A stretch of DNA of 64,000 nt from Planctomycetota bacterium (GTDB taxonomy: Bacteria; Planctomycetota; UBA1135; GCA-002686595), in assembly GCA_028278425.1 (NCBI GenBank), contig JANQEJ010000345.1, positions 1 to 64,000 of the forward strand, given 5' to 3'. A model generated the notes under the pieces. That model ran no database searches. It worked only from the letters and a program-made list of their open reading frames with translations, and was not told the DNA's origin. The position numbers and the translations under genes were made by a program. Of the stretch, positions 53,080-61,030 are shown piece after piece. Positions within the stretch are counted from its first letter, which is position 1. Every line of letters starts with the position of its first letter.

Positions 53080-54246
53080 ATGCAGCCTGCCCTCTTCCTC
53101 GCCCTCGTCGCGCTGACCGCATCCGATCCCGCCGAGCGCATCGCCGAGCGTTGCCAGGCCGTGCTCGACGGCATGCTCGAAGCGGACGCCTTCCCCGGCG
53201 GCTCGGCCGCGTTGATCCTGCCCGATGGCACCGAGCTGACGTTCGTCGCGGGTTACGCCGACAAGGACGCGAAGACGCCGATGAAGCCGGATGACCGGCT
53301 GCTGTCGGGCAGCATCGGCAAGACCTACGTGGCCGCATCCGCGTTGAAGCTGGTCTCCGAGGAGAAGCTCGATCTCGACGCGAAGGTGTCGACGTACTTC
53401 GAAGGCGAGCGCGCGGAGTGGTTCGCGCAAGTGCCGAACGCGAAGGAGATCACCGTGCGCCAGCTCCTGCGACACGAGACCGGGATTCCGCGCTACGTCT
53501 ACGCGCGCGCGTTCTGGGACGACCTCCTGGGCGATCCGGACCGGAGCTGGAAGCCGGGCGAGCAGGTCGAGTACGTCTTCGATCAGCCTCCGCTGCACGC
53601 GGCGGGCGAGGGCTGGGCGTACTCGGACACGAACTACATCGTGCTCGGCGTCCTCATCGAGGAGCTGACGGGCAAGGCCTTCAACGACTACGCCCGCGAG
53701 ACGCTGCTCGAGCCGCTCGGCCTGCGGGACACCGTGCCGTCCGACTCGCGAAGCGTCCCCGGCGTGGTCCAGGGTTACAGCTCGCTCTTCGCCAACCTCG
53801 GCGTGCCGGACAAGTCCCTGGACGACGACGGACGATTTGCGCTCAACCCGCAGTTCGAGTGGTGCGGCGGCGGTTACGCGAACACGCCGCTCGACCTGGC
53901 GCGCTGGGCGCGCCTGCTCTACTCCGGCAAGGCCTTCGAGGGCGATTACCTGGACGAGATGCTCGACGCCGTGCCCGCAGACCCGAGGCTGCTCGGGCAG
54001 GGAGTCTTGTACGGCCTCGGCGTCATGATCCACCCGACGAGCGAGGGTCCCCTGCGTGGGCACGACGGCGTCATGACCGGGTACCTCTCGACGATGGGTT
54101 ACTTTCCGGAACGCGAGCTGGCGCTCGCCTTCCAGATCAACGCGGACGACCGTCACCCGTTAGGGCGGCCGATGGTCGACGTCCTGGTCGAGCTCGCGCG
54201 CATCGCGCACGAGGAGCTGACGGCTGGAGGACCCGAAGACGACTAG
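53080..54246 (+). CDS. Exported serine hydrolase, beta-lactamase/DD-peptidase fold
   Basis: 388 residues with a short signal peptide (about 1-14). Active-site motifs: S78-I-G-K81 (SGSIGKTY), YSDTNY at about 187 (the Asn of the usual YxN is shifted by one), and GHDGVMTGY in place of KTG. Length and order match the class C / alkyl-D-aspartate esterase / D-aminopeptidase group. A surface or periplasmic esterase or peptidase is likely. It is a second, distant relative of the protein at 4529-6292 and lacks the C-terminal extension. The stop overlaps that of the convergent sigma/CPR gene by 4 nt. Confidence 0.88.
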   Translation: MQPALFLALVALTASDPAERIAERCQAVLDGMLEADAFPGGSAALILPDGTELTFVAGYADKDAKTPMKPDDRLLSGSIGKTYVAASALKLVSEEKLDLDAKVSTYFEGERAEWFAQVPNAKEITVRQLLRHETGIPRYVYARAFWDDLLGDPDRSWKPGEQVEYVFDQPPLHAAGEGWAYSDTNYIVLGVLIEELTGKAFNDYARETLLEPLGLRDTVPSDSRSVPGVVQGYSSLFANLGVPDKSLDDDGRFALNPQFEWCGGGYANTPLDLARWARLLYSGKAFEGDYLDEMLDAVPADPRLLGQGVLYGLGVMIHPTSEGPLRGHDGVMTGYLSTMGYFPERELALAFQINADDRHPLGRPMVDVLVELARIAHEELTAGGPEDD

Positions 54247-56756
54247 AGCCTTAGCACCGTGACCTCGCCCGGCTGAAGTCGGATGGGCACGCGCCGTACC
54301 TCCTCGCTCTTCTTCCGCAGCACTAGAGTTCTGGCGCTCTCGTCGGTGAGAGCCACCTCGGACACACCGTCCTCAATGAGGATCAAGTTGGCGCTGCTGC
54401 TGACGCTGGTGAGACCCCACTGCACGAACGCCGTGAGCCGCTCTCCCTCCTCGTTCAGCAGGTAGAACCCGTCCGCCTCCTCCGGGTCGTGCTCCAAGAC
54501 GACCTGCACCTTGCACTCCGCCAGCACGCGGATCTGCAATCGCTCCACGTCCATGCTCGTGTCGAGGTTGAACCGCGTGAAGGCGATCTCTTCCCCGGAA
54601 ACCTGCAAGAGCGTTCGCTCTACGCAGAGGGGACCGAGCTCGAAGTGTCCCTGGTCATCCGTCAGTGTGTTGAGATCCAGGAACGTGTAGGGGATTCGCC
54701 TCTCCGACCCCGGCATACGTCGGTTGGCAGAGATGTAGGCGCCGCCTACCGGACTTCCATCGAACCGCACGACCCGGCCTGCAACCCGGCGCGCGGGCGT
54801 CTCCTGGTTGAGCAACAGGATCACCCCTGTGGATCCACCCTCAACCGTCACGGGTTGGGCGAGCTCCATGCTCTCGGGGTCGGCCGCCTGGAGCTCATAG
54901 GGCCTGGGCAGGAGAGAGCGAATCTCGAACCGCCCCTCCGCGTCCGTCGTTGCATGACGGGCGTAGATCGAGTCCCCGCCGTCACCCGTCATCAGGGCCT
55001 CGATCTTGACCCGCCCCGAGAAGCCTCCCACCGAGGCTTGGCCGAACGTGGTCCCGTCCCAGCTCCACACGCGGGCTCCCCGAACGGGGGAGCCCTCTTC
55101 GTCGATCACTCGTCCCGAGATCGAGAGCGGGCTCGGGCCGAGGACCAGGACGACGGCATCCGTCGAACCGTCGTCCGAAACACTGATCGGCTCGGACGGC
55201 AGGTATCCCTTCTTGACGGCCCGCAGAACCGACTCGGCTTCTCCGGGTTCCTTGGCGATCACGAACCAACCTTCCTCGTCGGTGCGCGTCGTCTTCGCGC
55301 CGAGAGCGACCCATGCGTCGGGCACGGCCGCCCCGAAGAGATCTACCACCTGACCTTCAAGCGTGTTGTTCGCGACAACGCGCGTCAGGACGATCTCCAG
55401 ATCCGTCGTGGACGCCTCGGGTAGGGGTTCGTTGTACCTCTCGAAGCCCTCCGGAAGCGCCTCGAGCCGCGTTCCCGGCGTCCATCCGACGCCGACAAGC
55501 TCGAAGCGGCCCGCGTCGTCCGTCTGGAACGCCCAGTGTCGCTGGCGCGAGCGCTGGACACCGATGCTCAGCGCGATCGCCTCGCTCTCTTCCATCTGCG
55601 CGAACAGCATCACACCTGCCAGCGGTGTCCCCTGCTCGTCGGTGACGACTCCCGCGTAGGTTCGCCGGGGCGCCACGATGATGACCGCCTCGTCGGGCGG
55701 CTCGCTGGTCAGGATCTCCCGAGGCATGATCGTCGTGTAGGACTCGTTCTCCGCGACGAGCCGTCCGAGCTCGCCGGAGTGGTGCATCGAGAAGGAACCG
55801 GCTTCGTCGGTTGTCACCCCGCCTTCGTCGTCCAGGGGGAGGTAGACCCCGTCCTCGAGTCGCTCGAAGCGCACGGGTATCCCGGGAACGCCCTGGAGCT
55901 CCGCGTCCTGGACTCGGCCGACGAGGAGGGGAGGCGTTTCCGCGACCACCTGCTCCACGACCTCGACGGCCCGTCGGTCACCTTCGCCGGGTTCAATCGC
56001 TTCGACCGCCGTCGACGCCCTCACCGCGGTGGATGAATCGGTTGGTGGTGTCAGATCGGTCGAGACCGCGGGCTCCGCCGTCGCCATCCGGTCGGTCCGG
56101 CCCGACCACCACATGACGGTGGCCGCGACGACCACGACGCCCACTACCGCTGCGAGAGCTGCATTCGTCTTCATCAGAACGACTCCTTGGACAAGCGCGC
56201 CCCACCGAGGATCCGACGCGAATGGCGTCAGGGCGGCGAGCCAAGCACGGCGATCTCCGCCAAAGGAGCCGTCCAAGCGCCGGCGGAGAAGGTCCAGGCC
56301 CCGCTCCAGCCGACTGTGGACCGTCTTCACCGGCACCCGTAGGCGTTGCGCCACCTCCCGGGGAGGCAGTCCGTCGAAGTACCGAAGTACGACGGCGGTG
56401 CGATATGGCTCGCGGAGCGAGAGGACGGCGTCGGCGACGGCACGCTGTAGAGAGACGCGCTCGGCGACCTCGTGCGCAGAGGGTGCGGTTCCCGTCTTGC
56501 CGGCACGGGCCTCGTACTCGAGCCTTCGAGCGCTGCCGCGGTGGCTCTGCCGTACGGTGTTACGAAGAACCGACCCGAGCCAGCGGCGAGCGGGAAAGCC
56601 CAGGGTCGAGGCCCGCTGAATGGCCGCTATCAGCGTGTCCTGGACCGAGTCTTCCGCGCCGTGAGGGTCGCGATGGAGGTGACGGGCAAGCCTACGAAGC
56701 CAAGCGCTCTCCTCTAGGAGAAGCTCGGTCGGCGGGGTTGGGCGGGGGATCGACAT
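54243..56756 (-). CDS. ECF sigma factor fused to membrane segment and carboxypeptidase-regulatory-like domains
   Basis: 837 residues. Region 2 is at about 15-75 (GAEDSVQDTLIAAIQRAS, RWLGSVLRNTVRQS). Region 4 is at about 104-162 (LREPYRTAVVLRYFDGLPPR, KTVHSRLERGLDLLRRRLDG). A hydrophobic helix lies at about 200-217, followed by CPR modules (RVAGRVVRFDGSPVGGAYIS, ISGRVIDEEGSPVRGARVW and others). An internal ATG at codon 195 (56174) begins a signal-like sequence and has AAGGAG 8 nt upstream, so a second, sigma-less product could be made. Third member of the fusion family in this window. GC is somewhat lower in the CPR part. Confidence 0.9.
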   Translation of the reverse strand: MSIPRPTPPTELLLEESAWLRRLARHLHRDPHGAEDSVQDTLIAAIQRASTLGFPARRWLGSVLRNTVRQSHRGSARRLEYEARAGKTGTAPSAHEVAERVSLQRAVADAVLSLREPYRTAVVLRYFDGLPPREVAQRLRVPVKTVHSRLERGLDLLRRRLDGSFGGDRRAWLAALTPFASDPRWGALVQGVVLMKTNAALAAVVGVVVVAATVMWWSGRTDRMATAEPAVSTDLTPPTDSSTAVRASTAVEAIEPGEGDRRAVEVVEQVVAETPPLLVGRVQDAELQGVPGIPVRFERLEDGVYLPLDDEGGVTTDEAGSFSMHHSGELGRLVAENESYTTIMPREILTSEPPDEAVIIVAPRRTYAGVVTDEQGTPLAGVMLFAQMEESEAIALSIGVQRSRQRHWAFQTDDAGRFELVGVGWTPGTRLEALPEGFERYNEPLPEASTTDLEIVLTRVVANNTLEGQVVDLFGAAVPDAWVALGAKTTRTDEEGWFVIAKEPGEAESVLRAVKKGYLPSEPISVSDDGSTDAVVLVLGPSPLSISGRVIDEEGSPVRGARVWSWDGTTFGQASVGGFSGRVKIEALMTGDGGDSIYARHATTDAEGRFEIRSLLPRPYELQAADPESMELAQPVTVEGGSTGVILLLNQETPARRVAGRVVRFDGSPVGGAYISANRRMPGSERRIPYTFLDLNTLTDDQGHFELGPLCVERTLLQVSGEEIAFTRFNLDTSMDVERLQIRVLAECKVQVVLEHDPEEADGFYLLNEEGERLTAFVQWGLTSVSSSANLILIEDGVSEVALTDESARTLVLRKKSEEVRRVPIRLQPGEVTVLRL
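56174..56188 (-). promoter_or_regulatory. Internal ribosome binding site and ATG inside the sigma/CPR fusion
   Basis: AAGGAG (56188-56183) then 8 nt then ATG 56174, in frame, directly before the membrane helix. Would give a membrane-anchored CPR protein without the sigma domains. Confidence 0.4.
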
Positions 56757-56829
56757 TGGGCCGCACCTACCTGGTTGCCGCTCGATGCCAGATTACCCCC
56801 GCGAGTCGGAGGATTGTCGGGAGATTCGC

Positions 56830-57441
56830 CTACCGCTTGTAGGTCATCTCCATCTGCTTGAACTCTTCGCCGTCCGGCGACGTCGAGCCCCACATCTGCA
56901 TGACGAACTCGTTGTCGCTGACGTCCCACGTCACCGTGCGGAACGGACGACCGCCAGGAGCGAGCGGGTCGTACGCGGTCCCGTGCATGTGGATCGCGCC
57001 TTCCTCGTCCTCGTAGCCGGTCGCGATCGAGTACCCCGTGCTCATGTTGTCGATCCACATGTTGAAGTACTCGCCGTTGTTCTTGTTGAAGCCCATGATG
57101 AGCATGCCCTCGAACGGCATGCCCTCCCAGCTCATCTTGAACTCCTGCGTGATGTAGCGGCCGCCGAAGAGCTCCTTGACGGTGGCGGTCGCCTCCATCG
57201 GGATTCCTTCGCCGTCGGGGGTCATCCAGTGGGTCCCCGTGACGTTCCAGTAGCCGACGCCCTTCGTGAGCTCCGTGTGCTCCTCCCCGGGCATGCCGGC
57301 CTCCATCATGGCCTGCATGTACTCCGGGTTCTCCATCGGGTTGGGGCCGTAGTCCGGACCTTCGTACTTGACGCTCGACGTCGTGCCGCAGGCGGTCAGG
57401 GCGAACGTGGCGAGGGCGAGCGAGGCGATTTCCTTCTTCAT
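56830..57441 (-). CDS. DUF1579-like lipoprotein
   Basis: 203 residues with a lipoprotein signal (lipobox LTAC at about Cys16). The body has GVGYWNVTGTHWMTPDGEGI, GGRYITQEFKMSWEGMPFEG and MLIMGFNKNNGEYFNMWID, the beta-barrel pattern of the DUF1579 family, whose function is unknown. The C-terminus FKQMEMTYKR is typical. In-frame codons upstream of ATG 57441 encode a non-signal extension and were not used. It is divergent from the gamma-glutamyltransferase-like gene, with 80 nt between the starts. Confidence 0.82.
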   Translation of the reverse strand: MKKEIASLALATFALTACGTTSSVKYEGPDYGPNPMENPEYMQAMMEAGMPGEEHTELTKGVGYWNVTGTHWMTPDGEGIPMEATATVKELFGGRYITQEFKMSWEGMPFEGMLIMGFNKNNGEYFNMWIDNMSTGYSIATGYEDEEGAIHMHGTAYDPLAPGGRPFRTVTWDVSDNEFVMQMWGSTSPDGEEFKQMEMTYKR

Positions 57442-57509
57442 CTCTGTCTTGGCTGTCGTGGGTTTCCAGGGGGGATAGAGAGCGCGATGGGCCGCACAGG
57501 ATACCGAGC

Positions 57510-57515
57510 TACCAT
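57510..57515 (+). promoter_or_regulatory. -10 hexamer (TACCAT) 6 nt before ATG 57522
   Basis: TACCAT then GCTGAC then the start codon, with no ribosome binding site. Leaderless-type promoter for the gamma-glutamyltransferase-like gene. Confidence 0.5.
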
Positions 57516-57521
57516 GCTGAC

Positions 57522-59291
57522 ATGAAACTGCCATCGCTCCGCGCGACGTGCGGCGTGCTGCTCGCCCTCCTGGCGACGCAGTGCGCGGGTCCGAACGGAC
57601 GTTCGACCGACCTCTCCCCCGCCTCGTGGGACCCGGGCGAGCTCGAACGCCTCCTGGCGGAGAACGCCGACTACGGCCGCCCCGCGCTCGCGGCCACCGG
57701 ACGCGAAGCCATGGTGAGCGGGACGACCGGAGCGCCGGCCGTGCGCGCCGGGCTCGAGGCCATGCGCCAGGGGGGCAGCGCGGTCGACGCGGTCCTGACC
57801 ACCGCGCTCACGCAGGTCGCGCTCGCCGGCGGCGCCTGGGTGAGCTACGCCGGCATCCTGACCCTCGTCGTGTACGACGCCGAGACGGGCGAGGTCGTGT
57901 CGCTCGACGCGACCTACGACATCCCCGGTGCCGAGCGCGACGCACGCTCGATCCCGGCGCAGGGCTCGGGGAAACCGAGCGGGCGCACCGCGCTGGTCCC
58001 CGGCTTCTTCGGCGGCGTGGAAGCCGCGCACGCGCGGTTCGGCAAGCTGCCGTTCGCGTCGCTCTTCGACCCCGCGATCCACTTCGCCGAGGAAGGTCTC
58101 GAGCTGCCCGCGATGCTCGCGGGGATGATGGAACGCCGTCGCGCGGTGATCGAGCGACTGCCCGAGACGCGCCGCGCGCTGCTCAAAGAGGACGGACGGC
58201 TCTACGTCGCCGGTGAGCTCTTCCGGCAGCCGGAGCTCGCCGCGACGCTGCGCGCGGTCGCCGAGAACGGCGCCGACTACGTCTACCGCGGCGCCTGGGC
58301 GGAGCGTTTCGTCGAGACCGTGCAGCGCGAGGGCGGCGTCGTCACCCTCGACGACATGGCGAGCTACGCGCCGACCTGGTCCGAGCCCGTGCGCGCCCTG
58401 TACGGCGAGTACGAGGTGTGCGCGCTCGGCTTGCCTTCCAACGGCGGCGTGAACGTCGTCGAGTGTTTGAACCTGCTCGAGGAGGCCGGCCTGCGCTCGC
58501 TCGGGAGCCCGGCGGAGGACGCCCACGCGCTCTTCTGGCTGCAGCAGGCGACCAACCTCTTCGCGCTCGCCTACCTGCCGCGCGTGTTCCGCGACAACGT
58601 CGTCGCGGAGCGCGAGGGAACGCTCGAGGAGCGCGCGAGTCGCGATTGGGCCGCCTGGCTCTGGAAGCGCATGGCGGCCGGCGAGTTCGCGCTCACCTAC
58701 GCGCCGAAGCACGGGGGGTCGGGCGGCCACTCCGACTCCGTCGTCGCCGTCGACCCCGCGGGCAACGTCGCCGCGCTCGTCCACACGATCAACACCGACA
58801 CCTGGGGCGAGACCGGTATCTTCGTCGACGGGATCTCGATCCCCGACTCCGCCGCGATCAACCAGGGGCTGATGCACGAAGCCGGGCCCGGCGCGCGCCT
58901 GCCCAGCCCGACCAACCCGCTGATCGTCCTGCGCGGCGGAAAGCCCGTGCTCGCGTCGGGGAGCATCGGCGCGGGCCTCCACCAGGAGACGGTGCAGAAC
59001 CTGCTCTACGTCCTCGACCACGGCATGGCTCCGAAGGCGGCCATCGACGCGCCGTCGCTCCTCCTGCCCGCGTTCACGATCGGGAAGCCGATCGCCCAGA
59101 CCGCCGCGGGCGAGTTCGACGCGGAGATGCTGGAGGAGGTGCGCGCGCTCGGCCAGCCGGTGAAGGAGCTCTCCGGCGTCGACCAGCGCTCCGCGCGCGG
59201 CTACTGGGTGGCGATCTGGATCGACCCGGAGACGGGCGAGCTCACCGGCGCGTGCCCGGGCAACTTCAACGGAGCGGTGCTCGCCGACTAG
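57522..59291 (+). CDS. Gamma-glutamyltransferase-like lipoprotein lacking the canonical catalytic Thr
   Basis: 589 residues with a lipoprotein signal (LLATQC, about Cys21). The family is clear: MRQGGSAVDAVLTTALTQVA, ALVPGFFGGVEAAHARFGKL, LPSNGGVNVVECLNLLEEAG, PSPTNPLIVLRGGKPVLASG and SIGAGLHQETVQNLLY. In true GGTs the self-processing nucleophile is the first Thr of a TTHxS motif. Here the matching stretch is H397-G-G-S-G-G-H-S-D-S406, with glycines before His403 and no Thr. A Ser may substitute, or the protein may be an unprocessed paralog with another job. Exported; peptide or glutathione-related substrate not known. Confidence 0.88.
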   Translation: MKLPSLRATCGVLLALLATQCAGPNGRSTDLSPASWDPGELERLLAENADYGRPALAATGREAMVSGTTGAPAVRAGLEAMRQGGSAVDAVLTTALTQVALAGGAWVSYAGILTLVVYDAETGEVVSLDATYDIPGAERDARSIPAQGSGKPSGRTALVPGFFGGVEAAHARFGKLPFASLFDPAIHFAEEGLELPAMLAGMMERRRAVIERLPETRRALLKEDGRLYVAGELFRQPELAATLRAVAENGADYVYRGAWAERFVETVQREGGVVTLDDMASYAPTWSEPVRALYGEYEVCALGLPSNGGVNVVECLNLLEEAGLRSLGSPAEDAHALFWLQQATNLFALAYLPRVFRDNVVAEREGTLEERASRDWAAWLWKRMAAGEFALTYAPKHGGSGGHSDSVVAVDPAGNVAALVHTINTDTWGETGIFVDGISIPDSAAINQGLMHEAGPGARLPSPTNPLIVLRGGKPVLASGSIGAGLHQETVQNLLYVLDHGMAPKAAIDAPSLLLPAFTIGKPIAQTAAGEFDAEMLEEVRALGQPVKELSGVDQRSARGYWVAIWIDPETGELTGACPGNFNGAVLAD

Positions 59292-59292
59292 C

Positions 59293-59742
59293 TCAGAAGA
59301 CGAGGTGCGGCACCACGTCGGTGTTGCACAACGTGATCGTCGCCGGGTCGAAGGCGAATCCCTGACAGTGGAGCGTCGTTCCCGCCGAGCCGGGACCGAC
59401 GGGAAGCGCCACGCCCTGGAAGAAGCAGAAGCCTCCCGACGCGCAAGCGAAGTTGCCGTTCCACGCGGCCAGCGTCCCGAAGAAGAGCGCGTCGGGGTTG
59501 ACCAGGAGCGTCCCGCCGAACACGGGGAACCCAGGTGGCGCAATGGGGCTGAGCGATGCGCCGACGAAGGCGAGGTCGCCGGCGAACGCCAGGCTGTTGC
59601 CCGTCAGCTTGACGTCGAGCGTCGCGGGCGCGACGGCGGCGCTTCCCGTCTGGTTCACGGCGAGGCTCAGGTCGGTCGGAGGCACCGGCGGAGCGGGCGG
59701 GCTCGCAGCCGAGGTCACAAGCAGAATGGCGAGTGCTTTCAT
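59293..59742 (-). CDS. Small secreted beta-rich protein, unknown function
   Basis: 149 residues with a signal peptide (about 1-14, then a Pro-rich stretch). The C-terminal half, GTLLVNPDALFFGTLAAWNG and TTLHCQGFAFDPATITLCNT, resembles the tail module at the end of the metzincin (33617-35122). The whole protein may therefore be little more than that module. Four cysteines could form two disulfides. TAGCAT at 59774-59779 is a possible -10 with a leader of about 25 nt. It converges on the GGT-like gene with one base between stops. Confidence 0.6.
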   Translation of the reverse strand: MKALAILLVTSAASPPAPPVPPTDLSLAVNQTGSAAVAPATLDVKLTGNSLAFAGDLAFVGASLSPIAPPGFPVFGGTLLVNPDALFFGTLAAWNGNFACASGGFCFFQGVALPVGPGSAGTTLHCQGFAFDPATITLCNTDVVPHLVF

Positions 59743-59795
59743 GGGAACAAACCGGGTCGGGCGACTCGTCAACATGCTAGTGCACGCCGGTGGAT

Positions 59796-59810
59796 CGCGG
59801 TCGAACCGCG
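59796..59810. terminator. Hairpin in the 244-bp gap 59743-59986
   Basis: Six-base-pair stem (CGCGGT / ACCGCG) with a CGA loop upstream of the small secreted protein. It might end the SGNH transcript arriving from the right; no T-run. Nothing else was recognised in the gap. Confidence 0.3.
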
Positions 59811-59986
59811 GGATCCTTCCAACGATCCGCGGAGCCCGTCGCGCCGTGCGTGCTCGTAACGCTACTTGGACTTCAACACTTATGGAGGGAAGACATGGCT
59901 CGCTCATTGCACCATCGTCGTTGGGACCAGCGACGGCAACGCCCCTGGGCCAACTTCGAATTCTGACGGCTCAACGAGAACGGCGA

Positions 59987-61030
59987 TCAGAAACCCGCCG
60001 CCGCCAGATCCCGCGCCAGCGTCCGGCTGAAGCGCCGCCCGCTGGTGTACGTCAGGTGCGTTCCGTCGTAGGTCAGGTACTCGTCGGTTGCCTGCGAGTA
60101 GTCGAAGTAGGGAACGCCGAGCTCCTCGCAAAGACGCTCGAGCCTGCCGCGCGGCATGGCCTCGAGCTCGACCGCCAGCACGGCTTCCGAGCACGGGTAG
60201 CGCACGCAGGAGATCTTCCAGCCCTTCGCCTGGAGCTCCGCGAGCATGCCCTGGACCGTGACGAGGATCTGCTCGCGCTTCGGGCGGGTCTCCGGGCTGA
60301 GGCGGAAGCGGTAGGTGTCGACGAACCTCTCCTCGTCGAGCACGTCGAACCACGCGTCGTGCCAGGGGTGGGTCGTCACCGTGCGGACGACCTTCTCGCG
60401 GGCGAGGGTCCAGCGGTCGGCGAGCGCGCGGTCGACGTTCTCGGTGCTGAAGCGCAGGCGCAGGTGCTCCTGGCGCTGGAGCGAGAACCACTGGCCGATG
60501 AAGGCGTCGACCTGCGCTTGCGGCTTGCCGCGTTCGAGCAGCAGGTCCCGCGCCGCCTGCGCCCACTCGAGGAGCTCTTCCTCGAAGTCCGCCGCGCCGG
60601 GCACGGGCCTCCGAACCGCGCGGAGCTCCGCGCCGAGCGGGCTCCGCGGCTGGAAGACGTTGAGCGGGGTGAGCTCGACCACGAGGCGGCGCGGCGTCAG
60701 GCGCTCGAGCTCGGGCAAGAGCTGCAACAGGTCCGCTCCCCCGCCCCAAAGAACCGCCGCGTTCTCGAAGTCGTCCAGGTACACGCCGTAGTGCACGCGC
60801 GAGGCGCCGACGAAGAGGAGCTCCGAGGACTCGAGATCGCCCTTGCAGTGCACCGGGTCTCCGCCGTCGGCGGGCCAGTACAGGCGTCCGGTGTCCTCGA
60901 CGGGCGGCCGCGCGACCTCCGGCATGCGCGGCGCGACCGCGTACCACGCGGCGCAGAGGACGGCGAAGACGCCGACCGAGAGGAACACCGGAGCCGGGCT
61001 ACGGCTAGAACTGGAAGTAGATGAAGTCAC
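59987..61030 (-). CDS. SGNH-like O-acetyltransferase partner of the MBOAT protein (AlgX/AlgJ-like)
   Basis: 347 residues from GTG 61030. One N-terminal helix (about 14-33) anchors it outside the cytoplasm. The SGNH nucleophile candidate is in LLFVGASRVHYGVY and the Asp/His block is YLTYDGTHLTYTSG. Such proteins complete O-acetylation of an exported polysaccharide after the MBOAT protein moves acetyl groups across the membrane. The start overlaps the end of the MBOAT gene by 26 nt, with GGAG 8 nt upstream. GTG 60988 is a shorter alternative (333 residues). Confidence 0.78.
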   Translation of the reverse strand: MTSSTSSSSRSPAPVFLSVGVFAVLCAAWYAVAPRMPEVARPPVEDTGRLYWPADGGDPVHCKGDLESSELLFVGASRVHYGVYLDDFENAAVLWGGGADLLQLLPELERLTPRRLVVELTPLNVFQPRSPLGAELRAVRRPVPGAADFEEELLEWAQAARDLLLERGKPQAQVDAFIGQWFSLQRQEHLRLRFSTENVDRALADRWTLAREKVVRTVTTHPWHDAWFDVLDEERFVDTYRFRLSPETRPKREQILVTVQGMLAELQAKGWKISCVRYPCSEAVLAVELEAMPRGRLERLCEELGVPYFDYSQATDEYLTYDGTHLTYTSGRRFSRTLARDLAAAGF

